The notes below the pieces were generated by a model. It was not told the DNA's origin, did no database searches, and saw only the letters and a list, made by a program, of their open reading frames with translations. From NCBI GenBank assembly GCA_963779325.1, contig CAVZXS010000001.1, forward strand, positions 1 through 56,039: a DNA stretch of 56,039 bases. The letters are read 5' to 3'. This stretch comes from CAVZXS01 sp963779325 (lineage in GTDB: Bacteria > Bacteroidota > Bacteroidia > Chitinophagales > Chitinophagaceae). A program made the translations under genes and the position numbers. This document shows positions 16,605-27,900 of the stretch, piece after piece; the first letter of the stretch is position 1, and every line of letters begins with the position of its first letter.

Positions 16605-17438
16605 TTGCATGAGCGCAGAGCAATGGTGGAGCAACAAAACAGTTCTTTGAGTGTAGTACAGCAATGCGGTTTACTGAGTATTCACAGAAGCGGTCTGTAT
16701 TACCGGCCTTGTTTGGAAAGTGAAGAGAATTTAACCATTATGCGGTTGTTGGATGAGCAGTATTTTAAAACGCCATTCTATGGGGTAAGAAGACTGACAG
16801 CCTGGTTAAACCAACAGGGTTATTGTATCAATCGAAAAAAGGTAAGGCGATTGATGAAGTTGATGAGATGGCAAACCATTTACCGCAAGCCTGATACCGG
16901 CAAGCCCTGTAAAGAAAACAGAATTTATCCGTATCTGCTCAAAGGGCTTACAGTGAACCGCCGCAACCAGGTATGGGCCATGGATATTACGTATGTACCG
17001 ATGCGAAAAGGGTTTATGTATTTGTGTGCCATTATTGATGTGCATACAAGATATGTAGTGAACTGGAGCCTGTCTAATACGATGACTGCTGAATGGTGTA
17101 TGCAGGTAGTAAAAGAAGCGATACAGCAACATGGTAAACCTGAGATAATGAATACCGATCAGGGCAGCCAGTTTACAAGTGATGTGTTTACCGGGTTGTT
17201 GAAAGAAAAAGAAGTACAGATCAGTATGGATGGTAAAGGTCGGGCAATTGATAATATTTTTATTGAGCGGCTATGGCGAACAGTAAAGTATGAACATATC
17301 TATCTGAAAGTAGCTGAAGATGGTTTATGTTTATATGAAGGATTGAATGAGTATTTTTGTTTTTACAACAGCGAAAGGTTACATCAATCCTTGGGTTATC
17401 AACCGCCAAAAGTTCTTTACAGCAATCGGGCAGCTTGA
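16605..17438 (+). CDS. IS3 transposase OrfB (rve integrase core)
   Basis: 277 residues from the ATG at 16605, although translation probably arrives by frameshift from orfA. The sequence has the SIHRSGLYYRP motif of the HTH_21 region and the DDE triad: D in VWAMDITYVPM, D in IMNTDQGSQFTS, and E in IDNIFIERLWRTVKYE. It ends with YNSERLHQSLGYQPP, typical of IS3 integrase cores. It is intact and full length. Confidence 0.92.
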   Translation: MHERRAMVEQQNSSLSVVQQCGLLSIHRSGLYYRPCLESEENLTIMRLLDEQYFKTPFYGVRRLTAWLNQQGYCINRKKVRRLMKLMRWQTIYRKPDTGKPCKENRIYPYLLKGLTVNRRNQVWAMDITYVPMRKGFMYLCAIIDVHTRYVVNWSLSNTMTAEWCMQVVKEAIQQHGKPEIMNTDQGSQFTSDVFTGLLKEKEVQISMDGKGRAIDNIFIERLWRTVKYEHIYLKVAEDGLCLYEGLNEYFCFYNSERLHQSLGYQPPKVLYSNRAA

Positions 17439-17669
17439 CCCCTGCCGGGGGGCTTGCACATTTTAAAGTATTGATTTTACCGGTGTTGAAAGTAACAGGT
17501 GAACTAAACTAACCAAATCAACACTTTAAAATGCGCCTAACTTAGTTCTTAACTATCGAAATTACCTGTCCTAAGAATAGGGTACATCATATTCATAAGT
17601 GAGTGTTTTTAGAATTATAAATATAGTATCACCAACGGCCCATCCGAATTAAACTAATTTAATTAATTA

Positions 17670-18230
17670 CTATTTACCACGAACTTTACTTAACCATACT
17701 TCGGTCATGCCTAAATAAGACGCCAGGTACTTTAGTGGTACCCTTTTCGTGAGCTCAGGGAAATTATTCATCATGAATTCGTAGCGTTCAAGACCACGCT
17801 GCATTCGTAAAGAATATAATCGTTGCTCACTTAGAGCATAATACTTTTCAGTAAGTACCCGACCGATAAAATTGAACTCAGAGTAAGTTCTGTAAATATG
17901 CTGAAGCTCGTCGTAGTCTATATAATAAATTAATGTATCTTCCAAAGCCTGTATGGATTCATAACCGGTTTTTTGCAATAGAAAACTTTCGACTGAGTAA
18001 ATTACATCTCCCTCTTTCATAAACCAGGAACAAACTTCTGCATCATCTCTTATATAATAACAGCGAAGAAGTCCTTTTTGGATAAAGCAGACCTGTTTGC
18101 AAATATAACCTGCCTTTAACAAAATGTCTTTTCGTTTAAGTTCCTTGACTTTTAATATACTGCTTAAATGAAGTTTCAAGCCATCTGAAATGGGATGAAC
18201 AGATTCGAGAAATTGCAATAATTGCTCCAT
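17670..18230 (-). CDS. Crp/Fnr-family transcriptional regulator
   Basis: 186 residues. Residues of about 10-120 form a cyclic-nucleotide-binding-like beta-roll (KRKDILLKAGYICKQVCFIQKGLLRCYYI, SWFMKEGDVIYSVESFL). The C-terminus carries a short HTH, VPLKYLASYLGMTEVWLSKV, as in the compact Bacteroidota Crp-like proteins that end soon after this helix. A canonical cAMP-binding arginine signature is not evident, so the ligand is unknown. It stands alone on the minus strand just right of the IS3 element. Confidence 0.82.
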   Translation of the reverse strand: MEQLLQFLESVHPISDGLKLHLSSILKVKELKRKDILLKAGYICKQVCFIQKGLLRCYYIRDDAEVCSWFMKEGDVIYSVESFLLQKTGYESIQALEDTLIYYIDYDELQHIYRTYSEFNFIGRVLTEKYYALSEQRLYSLRMQRGLERYEFMMNNFPELTKRVPLKYLASYLGMTEVWLSKVRGK

Positions 18231-18309
18231 AGAACAAATGTTCGGTTTTTTGGAAAAAAATTTTTTTTCCGCGAAGGAGTCAGGGGGTTTGCTTGTAGAC
18301 GATGGTTAG

Positions 18310-18582
18310 TTAAGGTAGAAGGGTTTTGGGATCAACTTTCAATGAATCAGCAATTTTGTAAAGGTATGAGATACTAAAATTAACTTTTCCTACTTCCATT
18401 CTGTGAATTTGGCTATAATCCACTCCGCAATCATTTGCCAATGTTTCTATAGTCATATTATTAGTTATACGTACTTCCCTGATCTTGTTGCCAATTTTAG
18501 TTAATAATACCGCATCCTTGAAATAAATTCTTTTAGCCTTTTTTTTCACTAAGCAAAGTGAAGGGAAGTGAGAATTTTGCAC
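18310..18582 (-). CDS. XRE-family helix-turn-helix regulator
   Basis: 90 residues. An HTH_3 domain covers residues of about 30-88: IGNKIREVRITNNMTIETLA, DCGVDYSQIHRMEVGKVNFS, then ISYLYKIADSLKVDPKTLL. It is typical of small XRE repressors in Bacteroidota. It lies 79 bp upstream of the Crp-like gene in the same direction. The first 25 residues are not conserved, so the true start may be internal. Confidence 0.8.
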   Translation of the reverse strand: MQNSHFPSLCLVKKKAKRIYFKDAVLLTKIGNKIREVRITNNMTIETLANDCGVDYSQIHRMEVGKVNFSISYLYKIADSLKVDPKTLLP

Positions 18583-19295
18583 AAGGGAGAATTCTCCCTA
18601 TTTAAGAAATATGCAAAACATGAAGTTTTCGCAGCTTAACCTAAATCAGTATGGTTATCTCTTTAGCAGTTTTAATTATATCATAATTGTAATATTGATG
18701 TGTTGTTTATAAAAAAGCGCATTTTCAGTATAATGAAATTTGCATTATTTGCCTGTTTAAGGGAATTTCCCCATTTAAAAAATACTACTTACCGGGTATA
18801 GGATAATTGAAAGCCGGCTTTTAGTTTTATCTGAAATTATCCCGATGCATTTTATAACAGCTTGAAAAAGAAGAATAGGCCGCCCGAAAAACACCATAAA
18901 AAAATGAGGATTTCCTCATAAATCGAATATGAAGAAAGAATAGTTTTGACGAGTAAAGGAAAAAGAGACTTATAAAGGAAACCCAAATTGGTTATTTGAA
19001 ATGTCGTTTTTATTAACTGTTTATAGAGAAAGTTTTTTAGGTTCGAATAATAGTTATTTTGAAATAAGAAATCCGTTTAAATACTTAGGTGTAAAAACTA
19101 ATACTAAATAAGTATAAAGACTGAGTTAATAAGTTTGTGAAAAAAATAATAATAAACGTCATAGTTTAGACTTAGCAGCGCAAACGAACGGCGATGAAAT
19201 AATATACTGCTAAGTAATCCAATACCTCTGCAAACCAACCAAAATGATGTTGATTAATCATCAATAACAGAGAAAACGAACCATTGCAAATGATA
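18583..19295. other. Intergenic region with a possible small coding remnant
   Basis: About 700 bp, AT-rich, between the divergent XRE gene and the surface-protein block. The only coding-like stretch is a plus-strand frame open from about 18950 to 19111, with an ATG at 19001 (MSFLLTVYRESFLGSNNSYF..., 36 residues). Its amino-acid mix looks protein-like, so it may be the tail of a lost gene. I see no RNA gene or clear promoter. Confidence 0.3.
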
Positions 19296-20756
19296 ATGCG
19301 CCACCAACTGTATACCAAACTGCTTACCGTACTCACTGTATTGCTGTTCTGCACCCTACAGGGTTCAGCGCAGGACAGCACAAGCACTACAGTAGTAGAC
19401 ACACTCATACATCTTCCTGTAAAATATTTTAACCAAATAGATAATAAGATAGATAAGTACAGCAGCCGTATAATCAGTAAAACGGAAAAGACATTAACAA
19501 AACTGAGCAGGTGGGAAAACAAAATAAAGACGCTTTTACAAAAAGCTAACCCCGAGGCTGCCGAAAGATTATTCGGGAACAATCAAACCACCTTCAGCAC
19601 ATTACTTCAAAAACTACAGGAAGGAAAATCCATAGCAGAAAACTACCAGGCCAAGTATAATGAGTATAGAGATAAACTGCGCAGTAGTGTAAGCTACCTG
19701 CAACAACAAAAAGATGCACTTAAAACAAAAGTGATAGCCCCGTTAAAAAAAGCGGATGAAAAATTAACTGCACTGGAAGAGAATATAAAAAACAGCGAAG
19801 TACTGCAGCAATTTATAAAAGAACGAAAGAGACAATTAATAGATCAATCCCTACAATACATCGGCAAAAGCAAGTACCTCGCTAAAATATCTAAGGAATC
19901 CTACTACTACGTTGAGACATTGAGAAATTATAAAGAACTCTTTCGCGACCAAAAGAAAGCCGAGCAAATAGCCCTGACCCTTTTAAATAAAATACCCGCA
20001 TTCACAAAATTCATACAGGAGAATTCAATGCTTGCACAACTCTTCGGATCACCGAATGCTCCTGCCTCAGCGGCAAACCTTGCGGGCCTGCAAACAAGAG
20101 CAAGTGTAAATGCATTAATACAAAATCAAATTGCGGCCGGCGGCCCCAATGCCCAACAGGTAATGCAACAAAATTTTCAGCAGGCGCAAAATGAATTAAG
20201 CAAACTGAAAGACAAAATATTAAAAGCCGGCGGCAATTCAGCAGATGCAGAGATTCCTGATTTCATACCGCAAGAGAATAAGACAAAAACTCTTAAACAA
20301 CGATTGGAGTTTGGCACCAATATACAAACACAAAAAGCAACTAATTTTTTCCCCAACCGTTCCGACATCGGATTGAGCTTAGGTTATAAGCTCTGCAATA
20401 AAAGCATTATTGGCATCGGCGCAAGTTACAGTTTCGGGCTTGGCCGAGGTTGGAATAATATCCGCATCAGTAACCAAGGATGTAGGACTGAGAAGTTTTA
20501 TTGATTGGAAATTAAAGGGATCGTTTTCATTCAGCGGCGGATACGAACAGAATCATAGAACGGCATTAAGAAATATTTCACAATTGCAAGATCAATCCGG
20601 CTGGCAAAGCAGCGGATTGATTGGGATCAGTAAAACAATTTCTGTAAAGAGTAAACTCTTTAAGAAAACAAAAATGAAGCTCTTATGGGATTTTCTTTCT
20701 TATCAACAGGTGCCTGTAGCCAACCGATAATATTCAGAGCAGGATATAATTTTTAG
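19296..20756 (+). pseudogene. Outer-membrane-like coiled-coil protein, two frameshifts
   Basis: The start ATG at 19296 opens a signal peptide (MRHQLYTKLLTVLTVLLFC...GSAQ). The long helical region (about residues 35-300) is lysine/glutamine-rich and coiled-coil-like. The end is beta-barrel-like (FFPNRSDIGLSLGYKL, SIIGIGASYSFGLGRGW). The frame breaks near 20480; the +1 frame then continues as VGLRSFIDWKLKGSFSFSGG to about 20724, where a second indel returns to the original frame and gives PIIFRAGYNF with the stop at 20754-20756. The aromatic C-terminus fits outer-membrane insertion. It sits directly upstream of the Rhs-associated genes. Two opposite single-base indels suggest either decay or assembly error. 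Confidence 0.7.
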
Positions 20757-20787
20757 AAAAACCGTGTACAATGATAAATTTTTTTAT

Positions 20788-23700
20788 ATGAAAAAAATAT
20801 TGCTATTTATTTTTTGCAGTTTGATTTTTAGAACTAGCTTTTCTCAGTCAAATACTGCTTTAGGCCTTCCTTCTGCAAATAGTAGTTTCTTAGGAAAAAA
20901 TGGAGGAGCCGGAAGTACGGATGTCGGGGTTGATTTATATAGTGGGGCGGCCCAAATAAATGTACCTATTTGTGCCCTTTCTTCTAAAGAACTTAAAGTG
21001 TCTGTTTCTCTAAATTATACAGCAGCCAGGGGTATTAAAATTCAGGATTATGCTACAAGTGTAGGCCTCGGATGGCAATTAAATGCAGGAGGCGCTGTTA
21101 CTAGGGTTGTGAGAGGCTTCCCCGATGAATTACCCAATGGGTACTTGGGTACAGGGTTAGCCGGGAAAAAAATAGAAGATGTGAATAATAATGTGCCCGG
21201 TGCTACATTGCCAGCCGGTTTAAATAATGGACTTAGTGTTCCTACTACAGATGGGGAGCCGGACATATACTATGCCCAAACTCCGTTCTTTGCTTTTCAG
21301 TTTACGTTTGATGGTAGCGGCAATCCTGTTGTTTCTAATGACAATGGCATCAAGGTACTACCTCTTAGTTTTAATTCTCAAAACTCTTTTTTTAAAATTA
21401 TTGATGATCAGGGAAATGAATATCTTTTTACAACTATTGAAAAAACAACGACAAACCTTTATGGCACTTCCTATACCTTTCCAACAACATGGTATTTAAC
21501 TAATATAACTTCCTTCAACTCTAAAGATGTCATAAATTTTTCTTATCAAAACGCTCCGGGAAATGTGCAGTATTTCCATTACAATCTGCACTTACTCTTC
21601 AAAATAATGGAGCAGTGCTTAATAATGATACAATATCAAATAAATATATTATAGTTAGCCCTAAGTTTTTGTCAACTATTACATCATCTGTCGGAGAAAT
21701 TAATTTCAATTATATATTTGATAGACGTGACCTGCCCGGCGATGCCCGGTTATCAAATATTGTTTTTAAAGCCAATTCCTATTTGTCACTTAGCGGTACA
21801 ACTCTTTCAACTTATAATTTTAATTATAGTTATTGGGGAAATCCATCGAACGATCCTAAAGTATTACGGTTAAAGTTGGACAACATAACTCTTAGTGGAA
21901 ATACTACAGCTACGTCTTCACCAATCACCATTAAATCTTTTAGCTATAATTCTTCTACAAACCTGCCTGCAAGAAATTCACAAAATTTTGATTATTTTGG
22001 ATACTATAAATTTATTTCGTCACCGGGTGATCCAATGCAAAACCCTTCACTGCGTAATGCCGTTGAAAATGATACTAAGGCTAACATCTTAACAACAATA
22101 AGTGATCTAAGCGGATCAAGCACACAGATAAATTATGAATTGAATAATTATGTTTTTAATAATGTAAATACGCCAATTGGAGGATTACGGGTCAAAGATA
22201 TTTCAATTAGCCAGCCTAATACCCCGGCTATAACGAAAACATTTGTGTATAATGATTTATTGGGAAAATCAACAGGGAAAGTGCTTACAAATTTATATTC
22301 CACTCTACAATATGCAGATAATAATGGAATTACCTGGACTAATTATTCTGAAGCCCAATCAACTTATTATGACATCAACGGGATATTCAATGGCTACTCG
22401 TCAGTTAAAGTAATTGAGCCAAACGGAGGATATACAATTTCTAATTTTTCCAATTTCGATTTATACAATGATGATCTTTCCGGATTTTCTCTGGGAAACA
22501 CGTCGATGCCATATATTACCTCCACTATCAGTAACGGTTATAAAAGAGGCCTTCCTCTTAGCACGATTTCGTTTAAATCAGACGGGACGAAGGTGACAGA
22601 AGATAATTACACCTATGCGTCATTAACTATGGTTCCGGTTAAAAAAGCATGGGCTTTGCACTGGTATATAGTTGGGGCTGGTGGTAGCGCTACTTCAGGT
22701 ATGGGATTATATTATACTAAAGTAGAAAATTTCAGATTGTCATCAACTACACATAAAGAATATGATCAGCTTAATGCAGCAAATTTTGTTCAAACAATAA
22801 CTAATTATTCTTATTGCCCTGATAAAAGACAAGTTCAAACTATTAGTAGCACTGATTCAAAAAATAACGCAGTAAGCAAAACATTTTACCATGCTAATGA
22901 TGCTTCAATTCCAATGATTAACCCTGCTGAACAAACAGCGATTACCGGTATGATAAATGCAAATCGATTAAGCGCACTGGTACACGAAACAGATTCTAAA
23001 AATGGAGCTATAACTCAGGTTCATAATTCGTATAATACTAATGTTGGGGGCAACAACAGTAAAGTGTACCTTACGGGTACATCAGCATATAAAGGAAATA
23101 CACTAGTAAGCCAAGAATTCTATAATTATGATAATACTTCCTCTAATCTTGTCTCTTCGAATTCAGCAGGAGGGAAATTTTCGTCGATCGCTTATGGCTA
23201 TAACTCCGTTTATCCCATTGCTAAAATAACCAATGCCAATTCTTCTTATATTTTACAACCCTTAACCCAGACGAGTTCTTTTACCGGACTCAGCGGTTCT
23301 TTTACTGCTGATTATTCCGGAACTATAACTTTGAATATTGGCTATACTAACGGTACCGGTACCTATACTGTGAATTACAGTTTAACCGGCCCGGCTTCAA
23401 GGACCGGAACTTTGTGTATAAACCAAGCCATTGGCGGCAGTTGCGGAGCCAATTCATCAGGAGTTAGCTTTTCCGGAATGCCTGCGGGTTCCTACAATGT
23501 CAATCTTACGCCTGTTTCCAGTACTTATCCGACACTTCCTCCTTTTTATTTTACCTACCCTAAAAACCTGCCTAAATTGACAAATGAATTTTTCTATGAA
23601 GGTTTTGAAGAGGTAACAACTGTTCTGATCGGAAATGCTCATACAGGAAATGCATACTATAATGCAACAACAACTCCTTACCAGGTAAATTACGTGTTAC

Positions 23701-24866
23701 CCAATAATCGGAGTTACGTGATTCAGTGGTGGAATTGGATAAATGCCAAGTGGGTATTGAATGAGCAGACTTACACCGGGCCAAGAACTATTTCCGGAAT
23801 AATAGATGATGTCAGGATATTTCCAAGTGACGCTCTAATGACAACATACACCTACAACCCTCTTGTGGGCGCAACTAGTGAAATTAATCCAAGCGGTAGG
23901 TCTGCTGTTAATATATATGATGGGCTCGGTCGTCTAAATTTAGTAAGGGATAATGATCGGAATATTCTTACAAAAAATTGTTACAATTATGCAGGACAAA
24001 TAGTTAGCTGCCCGGTTGGAACAAATTATACGAACGGCCCACAAAGCGGAGTTTTTGCCCGAAACGATTGTGGCCCCGGTTTGGTTGGAACTGCCGTTAC
24101 CTATTTTGTGCCTGCTGGGAGATATACTTCGTCAATCAGTCAACCGGATGCAGATCAGCAGGCAAATAATGAAATAAATTTGAACGGGCAAGGATATGCA
24201 AACAATCCGATTAATGGATCACTCTGTAATGTTCCTATTACCTATAATAATCAAACTCCGGTTGCCTGGAATTTTACGGCTACGAATACAGCTACTAATG
24301 TGGTGTATAACTCTTCGGTAATTGCAAATTTTTCCGGATCGCTTTCCATATCGATGCCGGCAGGAACATACAATTTTGTATTTACTTCAGGAAGTCAAAC
24401 AATGGCTACACCGCCCAAATTTACTGTTAATGGAATTGTTCAAACATATTCTACTTCCACAAATGTTAATGCAACATTTACCAATGTTTCAGTTTCCGCA
24501 AGTTCAACAAATCCATTAATTCGAATTGAATTACAAGCTGCTGCACCTTGTTCATTTAGTGCTGCCTCACCTTGGATAATCGGCTCAAGCGGGATTAATG
24601 CTTCAGGCGGAGTTGTAACATTTTACATTGCATTAGTTGTTCCGGCTTCTGCTTCGGGCACATGGGGAAATACAATTACAGTTGCGACGGTTAATGGAGG
24701 TTGCAGACCGACTGCAACAAGAACATTTACTAAATCTGATATGAGTGGTCGAAGCTGGCAAATTAGTGTATCTCCATCAGGGCAAACGACTATAAAACTA
24801 TTAAGCGGTACTGCTCCTTCTACCGGCAATATTATTAATTTAACAGGATGTAGTTACAATTTGTAG
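20788..24866 (+). pseudogene. Secreted DUF5977 Rhs-companion protein, frameshifted
   Basis: The start ATG at 20788 opens a signal peptide (MKKILLFIFCSLIFRTSFSQ). The N-terminal part has YSGAAQINVPICALSSKELK and VGLGWQLNAGGAVTRVVRGF, as in Bacteroidota proteins encoded beside Rhs genes. The frame breaks at about 21571, where one T seems to be missing from a T run; the downstream frame continues FPLQSALTLQNNG into the 1083-residue open frame. A DUF5977 repeat is present near 24055-24225 (RNDCGPGLVGTAVTYFVPAG ... DADQQANNEINLNGQGYANN). The intact protein would be about 1360 residues. It has no catalytic domain; a surface or Rhs-delivery role is inferred from context. Confidence 0.75.
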
Positions 24867-24952
24867 AATACATTTTAAATGTACCTATATTTCTAAAATG
24901 ATGGATAAGGATTAATGAATAGCTTATTTTTAAAAGTGTAAAATAATTTGAT

Positions 24953-27900
24953 ATGAAGCCGAAAAACTTATTTATTGTTTCATTTTTTTGTATGATGTTC
25001 ATGTTTATGTTTGTGAGTAATTCATTTTGCCAATATAATATGGTTCGTAATTGGTTAGCACAAAAACCTGTTACTAATGAAACTGATATAATTTCAAATA
25101 CTCAAACTGTGCAGGACGTAATTCAGACAACGCAATACATTGATGGCTTAGGAAGGACTGTTCAATCTGTTTCGAAAAAGACAAGCCCTTTGCAAAAAGA
25201 TGCAGTTGATATGAGTGTATATGATAACTTGGGAAGAGAAGTCAGGAAATACTTGCCGTTTGTTTCAAATGTAACACAAGCAGGTGATATTACTGATGAC
25301 GGTAACTATAAGCCTACTGCCGTCCAGCAACAACTTGTTTTTAATCAGAATCAATATCCGGGAGAAAATAATTTTTATTATTCGCAGGTAAATTTTGAAA
25401 ATTCTCCGCAGAGCAGAGTATTAAATTCATATTCACAAGGAAATAGTTGGGTGGGAAGCTCGAAGGGTACGAAGGCACAGTCTCTGGCTAATACGTTATC
25501 AGATAATATCCAAATATGGAATATAAGCCTTACACAAGGTAATTTGCCAATTAGTGCCGGCGCATATCTTCCGGGACAACTGTATAAAACAATTTCATTT
25601 GACGAAAACAATTTACAAGTAATTGTCTATAAAGATAAAGATGGCCATGTAATATTGAAGAAATCTCAGCTTACCGCGGTACCGGATCCAGGCACAGGTA
25701 GCCAGCATGCCGGCTGGCTTTGTACATATTACGTGTATGATGACTACGGCAATATGCGTTTTATTATAACACCAAAGGTAGTTTCACTAATTGATGGTAC
25801 TTGGTCAATTTCGCAAAATATAGCTGATGAGCTCTGTTATAGATATGAATATGATTTATTGAGCAGAGTAATTATTGAGAAAGGTCCGGGAACACCTTCA
25901 GGAAGTTTGGGAGAAGTTTGGAGTGTTTTTGATCTGAGGGGGCGAATAGTAATGACACAGAACGGTAACCAAAGGGTGCAGCAAAAATGGCAATACTTTC
26001 AATATGACAATCTTGACAGACCCGTAGCAACCGGGTTAATAAGTGATCCTGTTAATTACGCAAACCTTACATTTCATCAAAATAATGCTGCGACGGTGTC
26101 AATAAACCCATCCTACCCTAATCTTTCTTTATATGCTACTGAGCAATTCTCCCAGACTTATTATGATAGCTATAGCTGGGTTGGCGGAACCGGTCTGAGC
26201 AGCTCGCTAGATCAAACTAATACTTCTAACAATGCTTATTTTTATACTCCCACAAATAGTTCATACCCTTACCCCCAACCAATTGTTCAAACAAAAATGA
26301 TGAGAGGGCTGCCCACAGGTACCAAAACTGAGGTTCTGGGAAGCAATGGATCTCTGTATCTGTATACAGTTAGCTTTTATGACGATAATGGAAGGAGGAT
26401 ACAAACTCAGGGAACAAATATTACAGGAGGAGTGGATAAAATTACTACTCAATTTAGTTGGTCCGGTGCAACTCTGAGAATATTGGAAGAGCAAAACAAA
26501 AACTCAGGCATTACGCAAACTCATAAGATTTTGACTAAGCGGAATTACTCTAATCAAAATCGTTTGCAATCTGTAACCAAGACAATAAGCAGCATAATTA
26601 ATTCTTCTCCTGTAATTACAATCAATGGCATTGAAAAAACTATTTCCACCTATACTTATAATGAATTAGGCCAACTTAAAAATAAAACGCTGGGAATACA
26701 TCCCACCTTAAGCACTCCACTGGAAACTCTGACCTATGATTACAATGTTCGAGGTTGGCTTACAGGAATAAACAAAAATTTTACTCAAAATGGCAACAAT
26801 GCAAATTATTTTGGAGAAGAACTTGGCTATGACAAAACAAGTACGGCTAATGGTACGACGACATATACAAATCCTGCTATTAATGGAAATATAGGCGGCC
26901 TTATATGGAAAACAAAGGGAGATGGCGTGCCAAGAAAGTATGACTTTACTTATACAAATGCGAATCAGCTTAGCAGCGCAAATTTTCAGCAAAATACCCC
27001 TGCCGTTGGCTCTGTGTGGGATAAAACCTATGTTGATTATTCAGTTAATAATATCAGCTATGATCTTAATGGTAATATAAAAACGCTGAATCAAAATGGT
27101 TTTGTTCTTGGAGGGGCGCCAAATATTGACAATCTGTCGTACAATTATACAAATTCTGATAACAGTAACAAGCTATTAAATGTAATAGATAATGCAAATA
27201 ATCCGTCATCTAAACTTGGCGATTTTCATTATACAGGAGCCAAAACAATACTAACAACTGATTATGGCTATGATGCAAATGGTAACCAGGTTTTAGACAA
27301 CAATAAAAATATTTCTTCTATCGTCTATAATTCATTGAACCTTCCATCTATTATCACGGTTGCCGGAAAGGGAACTATAAGTTTTACATATGATGCCGCA
27401 GGCAATAAAATAAAAAAACAAACTTTGGAGAATAATGTAAGTATTGCTTATTCCGGTGGTACAGATATCGCAAATATAAATACCATTACAACTTATATTG
27501 GAGGATCTGTTTATTTTTCAAAAACCTTTACAACAAGTAGTTTAAACCAGGTTTTTATTAATTATCTGAATACCCTGAATGTGACTGAAGCCTTACAGTC
27601 TGTTGCCCATGAAGAAGGAAGAGCAAGAATTGTATATCCAACAACCGGTCAGCCGCCTTATTATGCGTTTGATTACTTTATTCGTGATCACTTGGGGAAT
27701 ATCAGAGTCACATTAACTGATGAGTTAAAAAATGATATATACCTTGCTACTACACTGGAAACAGGAGGTATAGGAACAGAACTGACTTTTTATAATATTA
27801 AAAACGATCCGAATCATGTAATTGACAAGGCAAATTTGACTTGGTGGGGTAATGTTGTTAATAATACGTACAACAACAATAATAATATCCCATTTACGCC

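Larger units (their letters stand above)
16254..17589 (+). mobile_element. IS3-family insertion sequence (first copy)
   Basis: Terminal inverted repeats start TGATG on the left (16254) and end CATCA on the right (17589); inside them GACAGGTA and GATAG blocks are shared. The length is about 1336 bp, with orfA and orfB in the IS3 arrangement and a -1 slippery A8G at 16582-16590. I could not settle the target duplication (a TAT/ATA triplet is possible if one end is shifted by a base). Confidence 0.88.

Noticed and set aside
16575..16605. A8G run at the end of IS3 orfA as a possible damaging frameshift
   Set aside because: IS3 elements normally use a -1 shift at such runs to make OrfAB, and the shifted frame reads smoothly into orfB, so this is probably programmed.
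16240..17600. Clear target duplication for the first IS3 element
   Set aside because: The flanks do not match with symmetric ends; TAT works only if one terminal base is shifted, so I do not claim it.
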